DNA from: Planctomycetota bacterium
GTDB lineage: Bacteria > Planctomycetota > Planctomycetia > Gemmatales > Gemmataceae
Assembly: GCA_016200155.1 (NCBI GenBank)
Contig: JACQFG010000014.1
Coordinates: forward strand, 1-8,458
Length of the DNA: 8,458 bases
Direction of reading: 5' to 3'
Made by a program: the position numbers and the translations under genes. The notes under the pieces are model-generated. The model searched no databases and had not been told where the DNA came from. It worked only from the letters and a program-made list of their open reading frames with translations. This document shows, in pieces, positions 1-4,907 of this stretch. Within the stretch, counting starts at the first letter, position 1, and each line of letters begins with the position of its first letter.

Positions 1-410
1 CCGACGTTCATCAGCACCGGCAGACGCTTGCCGGAAATCGTGTAGAGCACTTCCTTCATCAGGACCAGACCCTGTCCCGACGTGAAGTTGGTGACGCGCC
101 CGCCAGCCACCGCGAAGCCTTCGCACACGGTGGCCGCGGAATGCTCGCTCTCCGGTTCGAAGAACAGCAGGGTGTCGCCCCACAGGTTCTTTTTGCCGTT
201 CATGACGGCTGCATTGAACCCGCCGCCCATGGTGGTCGAGCTGGTAATCGGGTAGGCGCCCGCAGCCTGGGCAACGTTGATCTCGACGTGAACGACGGCT
301 TCGGCGCCGTCGCACGTGGTGGGAATGCCAGGGTATTCGAATTTCGGTTCGGGGGCGGCTTCGGTCGGCTTAAGTTTGGGAGGGGATTTCGGAAGCGTTA
401 CGGTGCTCAT
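1..410 (-). CDS. Pyruvate (2-oxoacid):ferredoxin oxidoreductase, N-terminal part; gene leaves the window
   Basis: Only the first 136 codons are present; the ATG is at 410-408 and the 3' part lies beyond position 1. The visible part matches domain I of pyruvate:ferredoxin oxidoreductase, which oxidatively decarboxylates pyruvate to acetyl-CoA in the cytoplasm using thiamine pyrophosphate and passes electrons to ferredoxin. Seen directly: CDGAEAVVHV (residues 33-42), then YPITSSTTMGG (53-63), equivalent to the YPITPSSxM substrate-side motif. EPESEHSAA (85-93) sits where the family has its conserved Glu-rich helix. TNFTSGQGLVLMKE (107-120) corresponds to TTFTASQGLLLM. About 30 Pro/Lys/Glu-rich residues precede the family core, longer than in classical NifJ. 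A GAGG ribosome site lies 6 nt before the ATG (417-420). It could be a single-chain enzyme or the alpha subunit of a split 2-oxoacid oxidoreductase; only the missing part would decide. The exact 2-oxoacid is inferred. Confidence 0.88.
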   Translation of the reverse strand, partial: MSTVTLPKSPPKLKPTEAAPEPKFEYPGIPTTCDGAEAVVHVEINVAQAAGAYPITSSTTMGGGFNAAVMNGKKNLWGDTLLFFEPESEHSAATVCEGFAVAGGRVTNFTSGQGLVLMKEVLYTISGKRLPVLMNV

Positions 411-430
411 TGCGGTCCTCGTTGTGGGTC

Positions 431-452
431 AGCCGGCTATATCACACCGGCT
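431..452. promoter_or_regulatory. Short dyad in the leader of the ferredoxin oxidoreductase gene
   Basis: AGCCGG (431-436) and CCGGCT (447-452) form a perfect 6-bp inverted repeat around a 10-nt AT-rich loop. It lies directly downstream of the predicted transcription start and about 20 nt before the ribosome site, so it could be an operator or a leader hairpin. A dyad this short can occur by chance. Confidence 0.25.
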
Positions 453-459
453 CACTCCT

Positions 460-488
460 GTTATATCGCAACGCGACGCAACGGCCAA
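460..488 (-). promoter_or_regulatory. Candidate sigma-70-type promoter for the ferredoxin oxidoreductase gene
   Basis: On the minus strand, TTGGCC (488-483) is followed after exactly 17 nt by TATAAC (465-460). The -10 box matches 5 of 6 consensus bases and the -35 box 4 of 6. Transcription would start near 453, giving a leader of about 43 nt that contains the 431-452 dyad and the GAGG ribosome site. This is inferred from consensus only. Confidence 0.4.
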
Positions 489-514
489 GATCTGTTGGTG
501 GTTAGGCGCAAAGT

Positions 515-561
515 TTGCCGCTAGCGGCGTAGCAAGAGCCTTGCTACGCCGCAAGCGGCAA
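515..561. repeat. Nested palindromic hairpin element (22-bp arms)
   Basis: Arms 515-536 and 540-561 are reverse complements with a single mismatch and are separated by only 3 nt (AGC). Each arm holds its own small palindrome: GCCGCTAGCGGC in the left arm is perfect, and GCCGCAAGCGGC in the right arm is nearly so. The element starts one base after the TAA stop of the minus-strand gene ending at 563. As RNA it would form a very stable hairpin, but no U tract follows on the minus strand, so it is not a textbook intrinsic terminator. It may still protect or end the message. A dispersed REP/MITE-like repeat is the alternative reading. Confidence 0.8.
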
Positions 562-562
562 T

Positions 563-1330
563 TTACGGGAGCGAATAAAACCCGAGGCAATTGGGCGATT
601 CTGCGGGAGAGTGGTTGTCGTTCTCATTCTGCTTGCCGTGGATGCCTACCAGGAAGGGCCCGGCGCTCATGAACGGCATGGGGCCGCCGCCGTCGCCGCC
701 GACCTGCATCGAATCGTAACGGTCCGCCGGATTCAGGCGATCCCCGTCGACGCGCATGAACGTGACTGTGATTGCGTCCAGGATCGCGCCCTGGCGCATG
801 GTCGCGCCCCCGACGGCATAACCGGCCTTGGCCTTGAGACATTGCACCTGCTTTCCAGGCCGGCCAAACGCCCGGCCGACTTTCTCCCCCTGCTTCGTCA
901 GATAGATGGGTTGCAGAAATACGACAACCTGCTGGTCGCCTTCGCCGGCGAAGAACCCAATCAGCACGCCGCCCTGCGGATAGGTATCGGAGAACGGCCT
1001 GGTATCGACGCGGTTGCTCGAGGCCTTGTTCGTGACGTACTGACGCTGGTCGATCGTCTTCTTCAGGTCGGCCCAGTAGGCGCTGGTCGGCGCCAGCGCT
1101 CCGGCGAATTTGTTCGGCCCCAGGTTCTTGGCAATCAGCTGGTCCAGGTCCGCCTTGCGCCTGGCATCGTCGTCTTGCTTGGCACGTTCCCCATCGTCGT
1201 TCGCCTGCTGCCGGCCTCGGTTGACCCCCTCTTTGAAGCCCTTGTTAAATCCCTTCATGAAATCAGTGCAGCAGCAACACCCGAGCTGGCTCACAGCGAC
1301 GATGATGATCGCGACAACCGAACGAAGCAT
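563..1330 (-). CDS. Secreted, lipoprotein-like protein with a planctomycete-type C-terminal domain; function unknown
   Basis: 255 residues. The start at 1330 is chosen because GAGGTG (1340-1335) lies just upstream and the first codons encode a signal sequence; the frame stays open further upstream but that part is not protein-like. Residues 1-17 form a hydrophobic segment ending in four consecutive cysteines (18-21). C18 could be a lipid anchor, but Gln at -3 makes the lipobox poor. Residues 22-65 are charged and helical (GFNKGFKEG, then Asp/Arg/Lys-rich). From about residue 118 there is a compact domain with GGVLIGFF, VVVFLQPIYL, AKAGYAVGG (167-175), ITVTFMRVDGDRL (187-199) and a final GPFLVGIHGK. 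I recall this arrangement from many planctomycete secreted proteins, where it resembles a beta-rich, jacalin-like fold, but I cannot verify that here. It probably acts at the cell envelope. A hairpin follows its stop; 80 bp separate it from the HNH gene upstream. Confidence 0.8.
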   Translation of the reverse strand: MLRSVVAIIIVAVSQLGCCCCTDFMKGFNKGFKEGVNRGRQQANDDGERAKQDDDARRKADLDQLIAKNLGPNKFAGALAPTSAYWADLKKTIDQRQYVTNKASSNRVDTRPFSDTYPQGGVLIGFFAGEGDQQVVVFLQPIYLTKQGEKVGRAFGRPGKQVQCLKAKAGYAVGGATMRQGAILDAITVTFMRVDGDRLNPADRYDSMQVGGDGGGPMPFMSAGPFLVGIHGKQNENDNHSPAESPNCLGFYSLP

Positions 1331-1410
1331 GAAGCACCTCACATAAGAAAGTCCGTTTGGGCGTAGGCTAGCGTCACCCAACTCCGTTTGCGTCGGGTGC
1401 CGCGGCCGCT
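1331..1410. other. Intergenic gap between the HNH gene and the lipoprotein-like gene
   Basis: This 80-bp gap carries the GAGGTG ribosome site of the downstream gene (1340-1335). It also holds two copies of TCCGTTTG (1352-1359 and 1383-1390) and imperfect TTGGG/CCCAA complementarity between them. No convincing -35/-10 pair or terminator was found, so read-through from the HNH gene is possible. Confidence 0.4.
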
Positions 1411-1809
1411 TCACATCATATTCTGGCCGGCCGCGATGAGAAGAGCCCTTACCTTGATGCGATCCTCGGCATTGATGTTGAGCACCTGAACGGTGGCTCG
1501 CCCGCACTTGGTTTTGCCGACGAGTACCGGCCCGCGCCACCGGAAATGACGATTCCAGTTCTGCCGACGCGGGTCAAACAAAGTCACGACCTCGTCGTCG
1601 ACTCGGCCCGACAGATTCGATCCTTTGGCCAGATTGCACGTATGGCAGCTCCAGGCCAGATTGTCCCGATCATTTCGGCCGTGGTGTTTGCGCGGGATGA
1701 TGTGTTCCAGGTGAAACGTGTAGGGATCGTCGTCTTCGTCGATGTGGCAGTATTCACAGCGGAAGCCGGCGCGGGCTTGAACGAAGCGACGTATCGCGCG
1801 CGCGTTCAT
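1411..1809 (-). CDS. HNH endonuclease
   Basis: 132 residues, a complete small HNH nuclease of the McrA/His-Me finger type, expected to cut DNA with one metal ion. Seen in order: CEYC (C18, C21), HLEHIIPRKHHG with E35 and H36 as the first catalytic pair, N50 in RDNL, and CHTCNLAKG (C55, C58, N59, K62). The two CxxC pairs probably bind structural zinc. Residues 78-132 (RRQNWNRHFRWRGP, then GKTKCGRATVQVL) form a C-terminal extension with a KTKCGRAT core that I associate with stand-alone HNH proteins of planctomycetes and cyanobacteria. The ATG at 1809-1807 overlaps the TGA of the 88-aa gene as ATGA, and no Shine-Dalgarno sequence precedes it, so translation is probably coupled to that gene. All expected metal-site residues are present, so it looks active. 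Substrate and biological role are unknown. Confidence 0.9.
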   Translation of the reverse strand: MNARAIRRFVQARAGFRCEYCHIDEDDDPYTFHLEHIIPRKHHGRNDRDNLAWSCHTCNLAKGSNLSGRVDDEVVTLFDPRRQNWNRHFRWRGPVLVGKTKCGRATVQVLNINAEDRIKVRALLIAAGQNMM

Positions 1810-2072
1810 GGAGCGCTTTGGGCAAGGAGGAGGCGGGCCTTCGCTTGCAGGATGGCGATAAGGTTCCCCGCGGTCACGTACCACTCATACTCTGCGCGTT
1901 CCTCGTCCGTGAGTTCACCTTCATTGCACTTGCGCGCGAGCTTGTTCACGCGTGCCTGCGTCTTCGCGTCGGCTTTCAAGCGAATGAGCTTGCGCGCCGC
2001 CTCGACGTTCAGGCTCTCCGTCACGGGCTGAAGGAAGCGTTCCAGCACAGCAGTTTGATTGTGGCGGCTCAT
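1806..2072 (-). CDS. Small helical protein encoded with the HNH endonuclease; function unknown
   Basis: 88 residues from ATG 2072-2070. It is charged and predicted mostly helical, with no signal peptide or membrane segment. The C-terminal half holds the recognisable stretch LTDEERAEYEWYV (54-66) followed by NLIAILQAKARLLL (70-83). I recall similar small proteins encoded directly before HNH endonucleases in planctomycetes and cyanobacteria, mostly annotated as hypothetical. The stop overlaps the HNH start (ATGA), which argues for co-production in fixed proportion. A role as partner, inhibitor or targeting subunit of the nuclease is inference. The start is uncertain. An in-frame GTG at 2102-2100 overlaps the oxidoreductase stop (GTGA) and has a good ribosome site 10 nt before it; it would add 10 residues. 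The ATG has no ribosome site but sits where a leaderless transcript from the 2079-2087 promoter would begin. Confidence 0.82.
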   Translation of the reverse strand: MSRHNQTAVLERFLQPVTESLNVEAARKLIRLKADAKTQARVNKLARKCNEGELTDEERAEYEWYVTAGNLIAILQAKARLLLAQSAP

Positions 2073-2078
2073 GTTCGC

Positions 2079-2087
2079 ATTATAGCA
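2079..2087 (-). promoter_or_regulatory. Extended -10 promoter, possibly giving a leaderless mRNA for the 88-aa/HNH pair
   Basis: On the minus strand 2087-2079 reads TGCTATAAT, a perfect extended -10 (TGnTATAAT). Six nt (GCGAAC) separate it from the ATG at 2072, so the expected +1 base is the A of that ATG. No good -35 box lies 17 nt upstream, as is usual for extended -10 promoters. It could be a chance match, because the same bases are codons Cys-Tyr-Asn if translation begins at GTG 2102. Confidence 0.4.
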
Positions 2088-2098
2088 ATCCGCGCTGC

Positions 2099-3421
2099 TC
2101 ACAGCCCCGTCACCTCCCAGCCCTTGCGATAGCGGCGCCGTACGTGCTCGTTGGCGGCCTTGTGATTGGTCACTTCCATCTTGGCCTGGTCCCACTCGAG
2201 CGTCGATTTCGGGAAGCGCGTCGCCAGGCAGCCGAGCAGCACTCCCTCGGTGAGATTGCCGGAGTATTCGAACGGCGTCGAGGTTCGCCCGTTGCCGCGG
2301 ACGGCTTCGACGAACTGGAGATAATGGTTCTGCGCGCCGGGCGTGGGCCGACGGTAGTCGCGGAACTTTTCTTCGGGCAGCAGGATCGGGGCGGCGATGT
2401 ACGGCGAATAGAGGATGCCGTCGGTGCCGATGTAGAGCGAGCCCTGGCCGCTGAGAGTACGCTTGCCGACTTGATCGCGGACGGCCTGCGGGGGCCGGGC
2501 GGCGCCGTCGTACCAGGTGAGCGTGACGCGATCGGTGGTGACCTTTGTGCCGGGGAAGGTGTAGCGGACGATGCAATCGAGGCCCCAGTTGTGGGCGTTG
2601 GGGGCGCCTTGCTCGGCGCGTACGGAGATCGGCTGTGTCAACGACAGCGACGAGAACACCGGGTCGAGGATATGGCAGCCCATATCGCCGAACGTGCCGG
2701 TGCCGAAGTCGAGCCGTTTGCGCCAGTTGCCCGGATGATAGTAACCGCCGCCGATGAAGTTGCGATCGGCTGCGACGCCGAGCCACCAGCTCCAGTTGAG
2801 CGAAGCCGGGACGGCATCCTTGCGATCGGGCCGGGCGCCGCGATCGCCCCATTGCTTGTCGCTCCAGCTGTGGACCTCGCGGATCTTGCCGATCGCGCCG
2901 CCCTGGATCATGGCGACGACCGTGCGATGCACTTCATGCGAGTGAATCTGGATGCCCATCTGCGAAATGATGCGCCGATCGGCGGCGACGCGCTTGAGCT
3001 GGCGGGCCTCGTAGATCGTCTGCGTCAAAGGCTTCTGCGTGTAAACGTGGATGCCGGCCTGCATGCAGCGCATCGTGATCGGGGCGTGCATGTGGTCGGG
3101 CGTCGAGATGTTGGCGCTGTTGAGGCCTTTCTCCTTGTCGAGCAGCTCGCGCCAGTCTTGATAGAGGCGGACGTTGGGGAACTGCTTGCGGACCGCGGCT
3201 TGCCGGGCCGTATCGACCTCGGCGACGGCGACGAGGCGCAGGTTCTTGCTGGCCGCGAGAGAGCGGATGTCGGAGAGGGCCATGCCTTCGCCGCCGAAGC
3301 TGGCGTGGTTGAGCGTTTCGTTGGGCCCGGCCTTGGACATGTCGCTGAAAACGAACGGCACGCCGATGCCGACGGCGGCCATCGACTTGAGCGCGGAACG
3401 GCGGGAGAGTTTGTTCGCCAT
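2099..3421 (-). CDS. Gfo/Idh/MocA family oxidoreductase with Tat signal
   Basis: 440 residues, a usual length for planctomycete secreted members of this NAD(P)-dependent sugar/cyclitol dehydrogenase family. Residues 1-26 form a twin-arginine signal: SRRSALK (6-12) followed by a hydrophobic stretch, so the folded, cofactor-bound enzyme is probably exported. The Rossmann half begins near residue 37, but its glycine loop reads SFGGEGMA (41-48) instead of GxGxxG. VAEVD (66-70) is the end of the second strand, where the acidic residue suggests NAD. STPDHMHAP (106-114) and YTQKPL (127-132) are family hallmarks; K130 is the presumed catalytic lysine, with Gln replacing the usual Glu of EKP. The C-terminal sheet domain has GDMGCHILDPVF (245-256) and ends with a Trp-rich tail. 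GGAGG (3435-3431) lies 9 nt before the ATG. The substrate cannot be read from the sequence. Confidence 0.93.
   Translation of the reverse strand: MANKLSRRSALKSMAAVGIGVPFVFSDMSKAGPNETLNHASFGGEGMALSDIRSLAASKNLRLVAVAEVDTARQAAVRKQFPNVRLYQDWRELLDKEKGLNSANISTPDHMHAPITMRCMQAGIHVYTQKPLTQTIYEARQLKRVAADRRIISQMGIQIHSHEVHRTVVAMIQGGAIGKIREVHSWSDKQWGDRGARPDRKDAVPASLNWSWWLGVAADRNFIGGGYYHPGNWRKRLDFGTGTFGDMGCHILDPVFSSLSLTQPISVRAEQGAPNAHNWGLDCIVRYTFPGTKVTTDRVTLTWYDGAARPPQAVRDQVGKRTLSGQGSLYIGTDGILYSPYIAAPILLPEEKFRDYRRPTPGAQNHYLQFVEAVRGNGRTSTPFEYSGNLTEGVLLGCLATRFPKSTLEWDQAKMEVTNHKAANEHVRRRYRKGWEVTGL
2110..2118 (-). promoter_or_regulatory. Shine-Dalgarno-like site inside the oxidoreductase 3' end, pointing to a GTG start at 2102
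   Basis: 2118-2110 reads GGGAGGTGA on the minus strand, close to the full anti-Shine-Dalgarno complement. It ends 7 nt before a GTG at 2102-2100 that overlaps the oxidoreductase TGA. It would start the 88-aa protein ten codons earlier and couple it to the upstream gene. The same bases encode the Trp-Glu-Val end of the oxidoreductase, so coincidence is possible. Confidence 0.35.
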
Positions 3422-3460
3422 GATCGAAGGCCTCCGGGGCGGTGCGGGGATGATTCAAAC

Positions 3461-3489
3461 AGTATATCGACAACGCCGGTCTTCGTTTA
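3461..3489 (-). promoter_or_regulatory. Weak candidate promoter for the Gfo/Idh/MocA gene
   Basis: TATACT (3466-3461, 5 of 6 matches) has a poor -35 hexamer TAAACG (3489-3484) 17 nt upstream. That -35 region lies inside the adjacent palindrome. Transcription would start near 3454, leaving a leader of about 33 nt with the GGAGG site. Confidence 0.25.
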
Positions 3490-3522
3490 GCGCCCGCATG
3501 GCGCCACGCGGGGGCTAAACGA
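3483..3522. repeat. 40-bp near-perfect palindrome
   Basis: The element is symmetric about 3502/3503: 18 of 20 base pairs match, with mismatches only at 3492/3513 and 3498/3507. The outer arms read CGTTTAGC/GCTAAACG and the centre is the palindrome TGGCGCCA. It lies between a terminator (3535-3565) and the start of the Gfo/Idh/MocA gene. It could be a dispersed intergenic repeat or an operator. No second copy is in the window apart from a CGTTTAGCG 9-mer at 3581-3589. Confidence 0.75.
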
Positions 3523-3534
3523 GTACCGCGCATG

Positions 3535-3565
3535 AAAAAAGCCCAGTCCATCGGACTGGGCTCTT
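3535..3565 (-). terminator. Intrinsic terminator of the secreted-protein gene
   Basis: On the minus strand AGCCCAGTCC (3562-3553) pairs perfectly with GGACTGGGCT (3549-3540) around a 3-nt loop, followed by a run of T (3540-3535). It begins 18 bp after the TAA stop at 3584-3586 and has every feature of a Rho-independent terminator. It should insulate the oxidoreductase gene from transcription starting further upstream. Confidence 0.93.
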
Positions 3566-3583
3566 GTCTGAAGCGATCAACGT

Positions 3584-4765
3584 TTAGCGATCCTGCTTCG
3601 GCGCCGGATTAGCCGGCAGGTCCTGGATGGGGGCCGGCAGCGGCTGCACCTGGCCCGGCTGAATGCGGATCGGCGGCAGCGGCTGAATGCCCGGACGAAT
3701 GCCGGGCACGACGCCCGGCTGCACGCCTGGCTTAGCGTTCGGATCGACGACGTACTTCTGGATCAGGTACTTGCCGTTGTTCTCGTCGAGCCACTTTTGC
3801 ATGTTCGAGTAGACTTCCGGCTGCGTACGGCCCTGGACGAGTCCGTCCATCTGAGTGATGCCGAGCTGGTTGAACAGCTCGAACGGCGCCGGGATCGGCA
3901 GACCGTAAGCCGTCTGCTTCCAGTCGCCGCCGGCGAGGGCTTTGAGAATCAGCTGGCTTTCGGCGGCGTCGATGGCGACCAGCTTCATCGGCTGGCCGGT
4001 CGTGTTGTTCGGGTTGCGATACTTGCTGATGAGGAGAGCCGCCGCGGTGTAGCGATCGTCTGTCTTGAGAGCCGCGACCGGGTCGCCCATGACCTTGGCG
4101 AGCTGCTTGGCGGTCTTGACCTGAGCTTCGAAGCCCGGGTTATCCTGGCGGGTGGTAAAGTGCTGGTAGTTTGCCGCCAGGTAGAAGTTTTCCTTGTGGT
4201 GCTTGCTGACGGTGAACAGCCCGTCCTGGCCGACGGTGAGGTTCATCTGCTGGATGCCGGGGAAAGGCCGACGGCCGGGGAACGGCTGGATCTGCGGCTG
4301 TCCCGGAGGCGCGACCGGCAGAATCTGCACGCCGCCATTGGGGCCATTGAGCGGAGCCGCGTTCGGCTGCACGATGAAAGCGATGCGGACTTGCTGCGTA
4401 TCCTTCTTCAGGCCGAACACCGGGTCGCTGACCTGCACGACGGCGACGCGATAGGTGACCTTCGGACCGTTGGCGACTTGCGGCGCCTCCACGTCCATCG
4501 GCTCGATGGCGATGACCCGGCCGACGAACACCGCGTCCGCCTGGCCGATGAGCCGATTCGGGCTCGGCATGATCATGTCGGCGCGAACCGCGCGGACAAC
4601 TTCCATCTGGGCGCCAGGCGCGATTTGGATTTGAACCTGAACGGGAAGAGCCTGAGCCGGAGCGACCTGAACCTTCTGGACCGGCACCGGCACCGGCGCA
4701 TCGACCTGAGCCGAAGCGATCGCACTCGTACACGCCAACGAAAGACACGCAAACCACTTACGCAT
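3584..4765 (-). CDS. Secreted protein of unknown function with Pro/Gln-rich tail
   Basis: 393 residues. ATG 4765-4763 is preferred because AAGGAG (4777-4772) lies 6 nt upstream and the protein then opens with a classical signal peptide (residues 1-19, MRKWFACLSL..., cleavage expected after ASA). An upstream ATG at 4795 would add ten residues and spoil the signal. The mature N-terminus is rich in Val/Pro/Gln repeats (23-50). The core contains MPSPNRLIGQADAVFVGRV (65-83), then KVTYRVAVVQV (102-112), consistent with a beta-rich domain. A Pro-rich linker (136-172) follows, then a helical region (205-335) with PVAALKTDDRYTAAALLISKYR (229-250). The C-terminus (346-393) repeats PGVQPGVVPGIRPGIQP-type units, likely unstructured. 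I recognise no catalytic motif. It was probably exported across the inner membrane. Transcription is independent of its neighbours: a terminator follows, and a divergent gene lies 142 bp away. Confidence 0.82.
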   Translation of the reverse strand: MRKWFACLSLACTSAIASAQVDAPVPVPVQKVQVAPAQALPVQVQIQIAPGAQMEVVRAVRADMIMPSPNRLIGQADAVFVGRVIAIEPMDVEAPQVANGPKVTYRVAVVQVSDPVFGLKKDTQQVRIAFIVQPNAAPLNGPNGGVQILPVAPPGQPQIQPFPGRRPFPGIQQMNLTVGQDGLFTVSKHHKENFYLAANYQHFTTRQDNPGFEAQVKTAKQLAKVMGDPVAALKTDDRYTAAALLISKYRNPNNTTGQPMKLVAIDAAESQLILKALAGGDWKQTAYGLPIPAPFELFNQLGITQMDGLVQGRTQPEVYSNMQKWLDENNGKYLIQKYVVDPNAKPGVQPGVVPGIRPGIQPLPPIRIQPGQVQPLPAPIQDLPANPAPKQDR

Positions 4766-4907
4766 GAGAAACTCCTTGGAACTTGGAAACACCACGTATA
4801 TTCAGTAAGACGAATTCAACGGGTAAAGCGATTGCATCGTACCTGAGATTCTATGGAAACGCACCCGCGCCCGGCACAAAAAAATAACGAACCGGGACGG
4901 CTTCATC
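4766..4907. promoter_or_regulatory. Divergent promoter region
   Basis: The 142 bp between the divergent secreted-protein gene and the rRNA methyltransferase must hold both start signals. On the minus strand TATACG (4801-4796) with TTGAAT about 13 nt upstream is the best, poorly spaced candidate. On the plus strand no pair with proper spacing was found. A tandem 7-mer (CTTGGAA at 4775-4781 and 4782-4788) overlaps the ribosome site of the minus-strand gene, and a run of seven A lies upstream of the methyltransferase. Confidence 0.35.

Noticed and set aside
1806..2852. A 348-residue protein reading through from inside the oxidoreductase gene into the 88-aa gene
   Set aside because: The upstream 250 residues are an Arg/Pro-rich shadow of the oxidoreductase. 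Only the part from GTG 2102 or ATG 2072 is protein-like.
2144..3490. 448-codon plus-strand open frame opposite the Gfo/Idh/MocA gene
   Set aside because: It mirrors a well-supported gene, has low-complexity Ala/Gly/Arg/Val composition typical of antisense frames in GC-rich DNA, and shows no family motif.
3484..3589. The 9-mer CGTTTAGCG at 3484-3492 and 3581-3589 as a direct repeat flanking the terminator (possible target duplication)
   Set aside because: The second copy includes the stop codon region of the secreted-protein gene and the match does not extend further, so chance is sufficient.
4775..4788. Tandem CTTGGAA 7-mer at the ribosome site of the secreted-protein gene as an operator
   Set aside because: Only two short copies, one overlapping the ribosome site; no dyad or further copy supports a binding site.
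3797..4846. 349-codon plus-strand open frame opposite the secreted-protein gene
   Set aside because: Arg/Asp/Leu-rich shadow frame; the minus-strand gene has a signal peptide, ribosome site and terminator.
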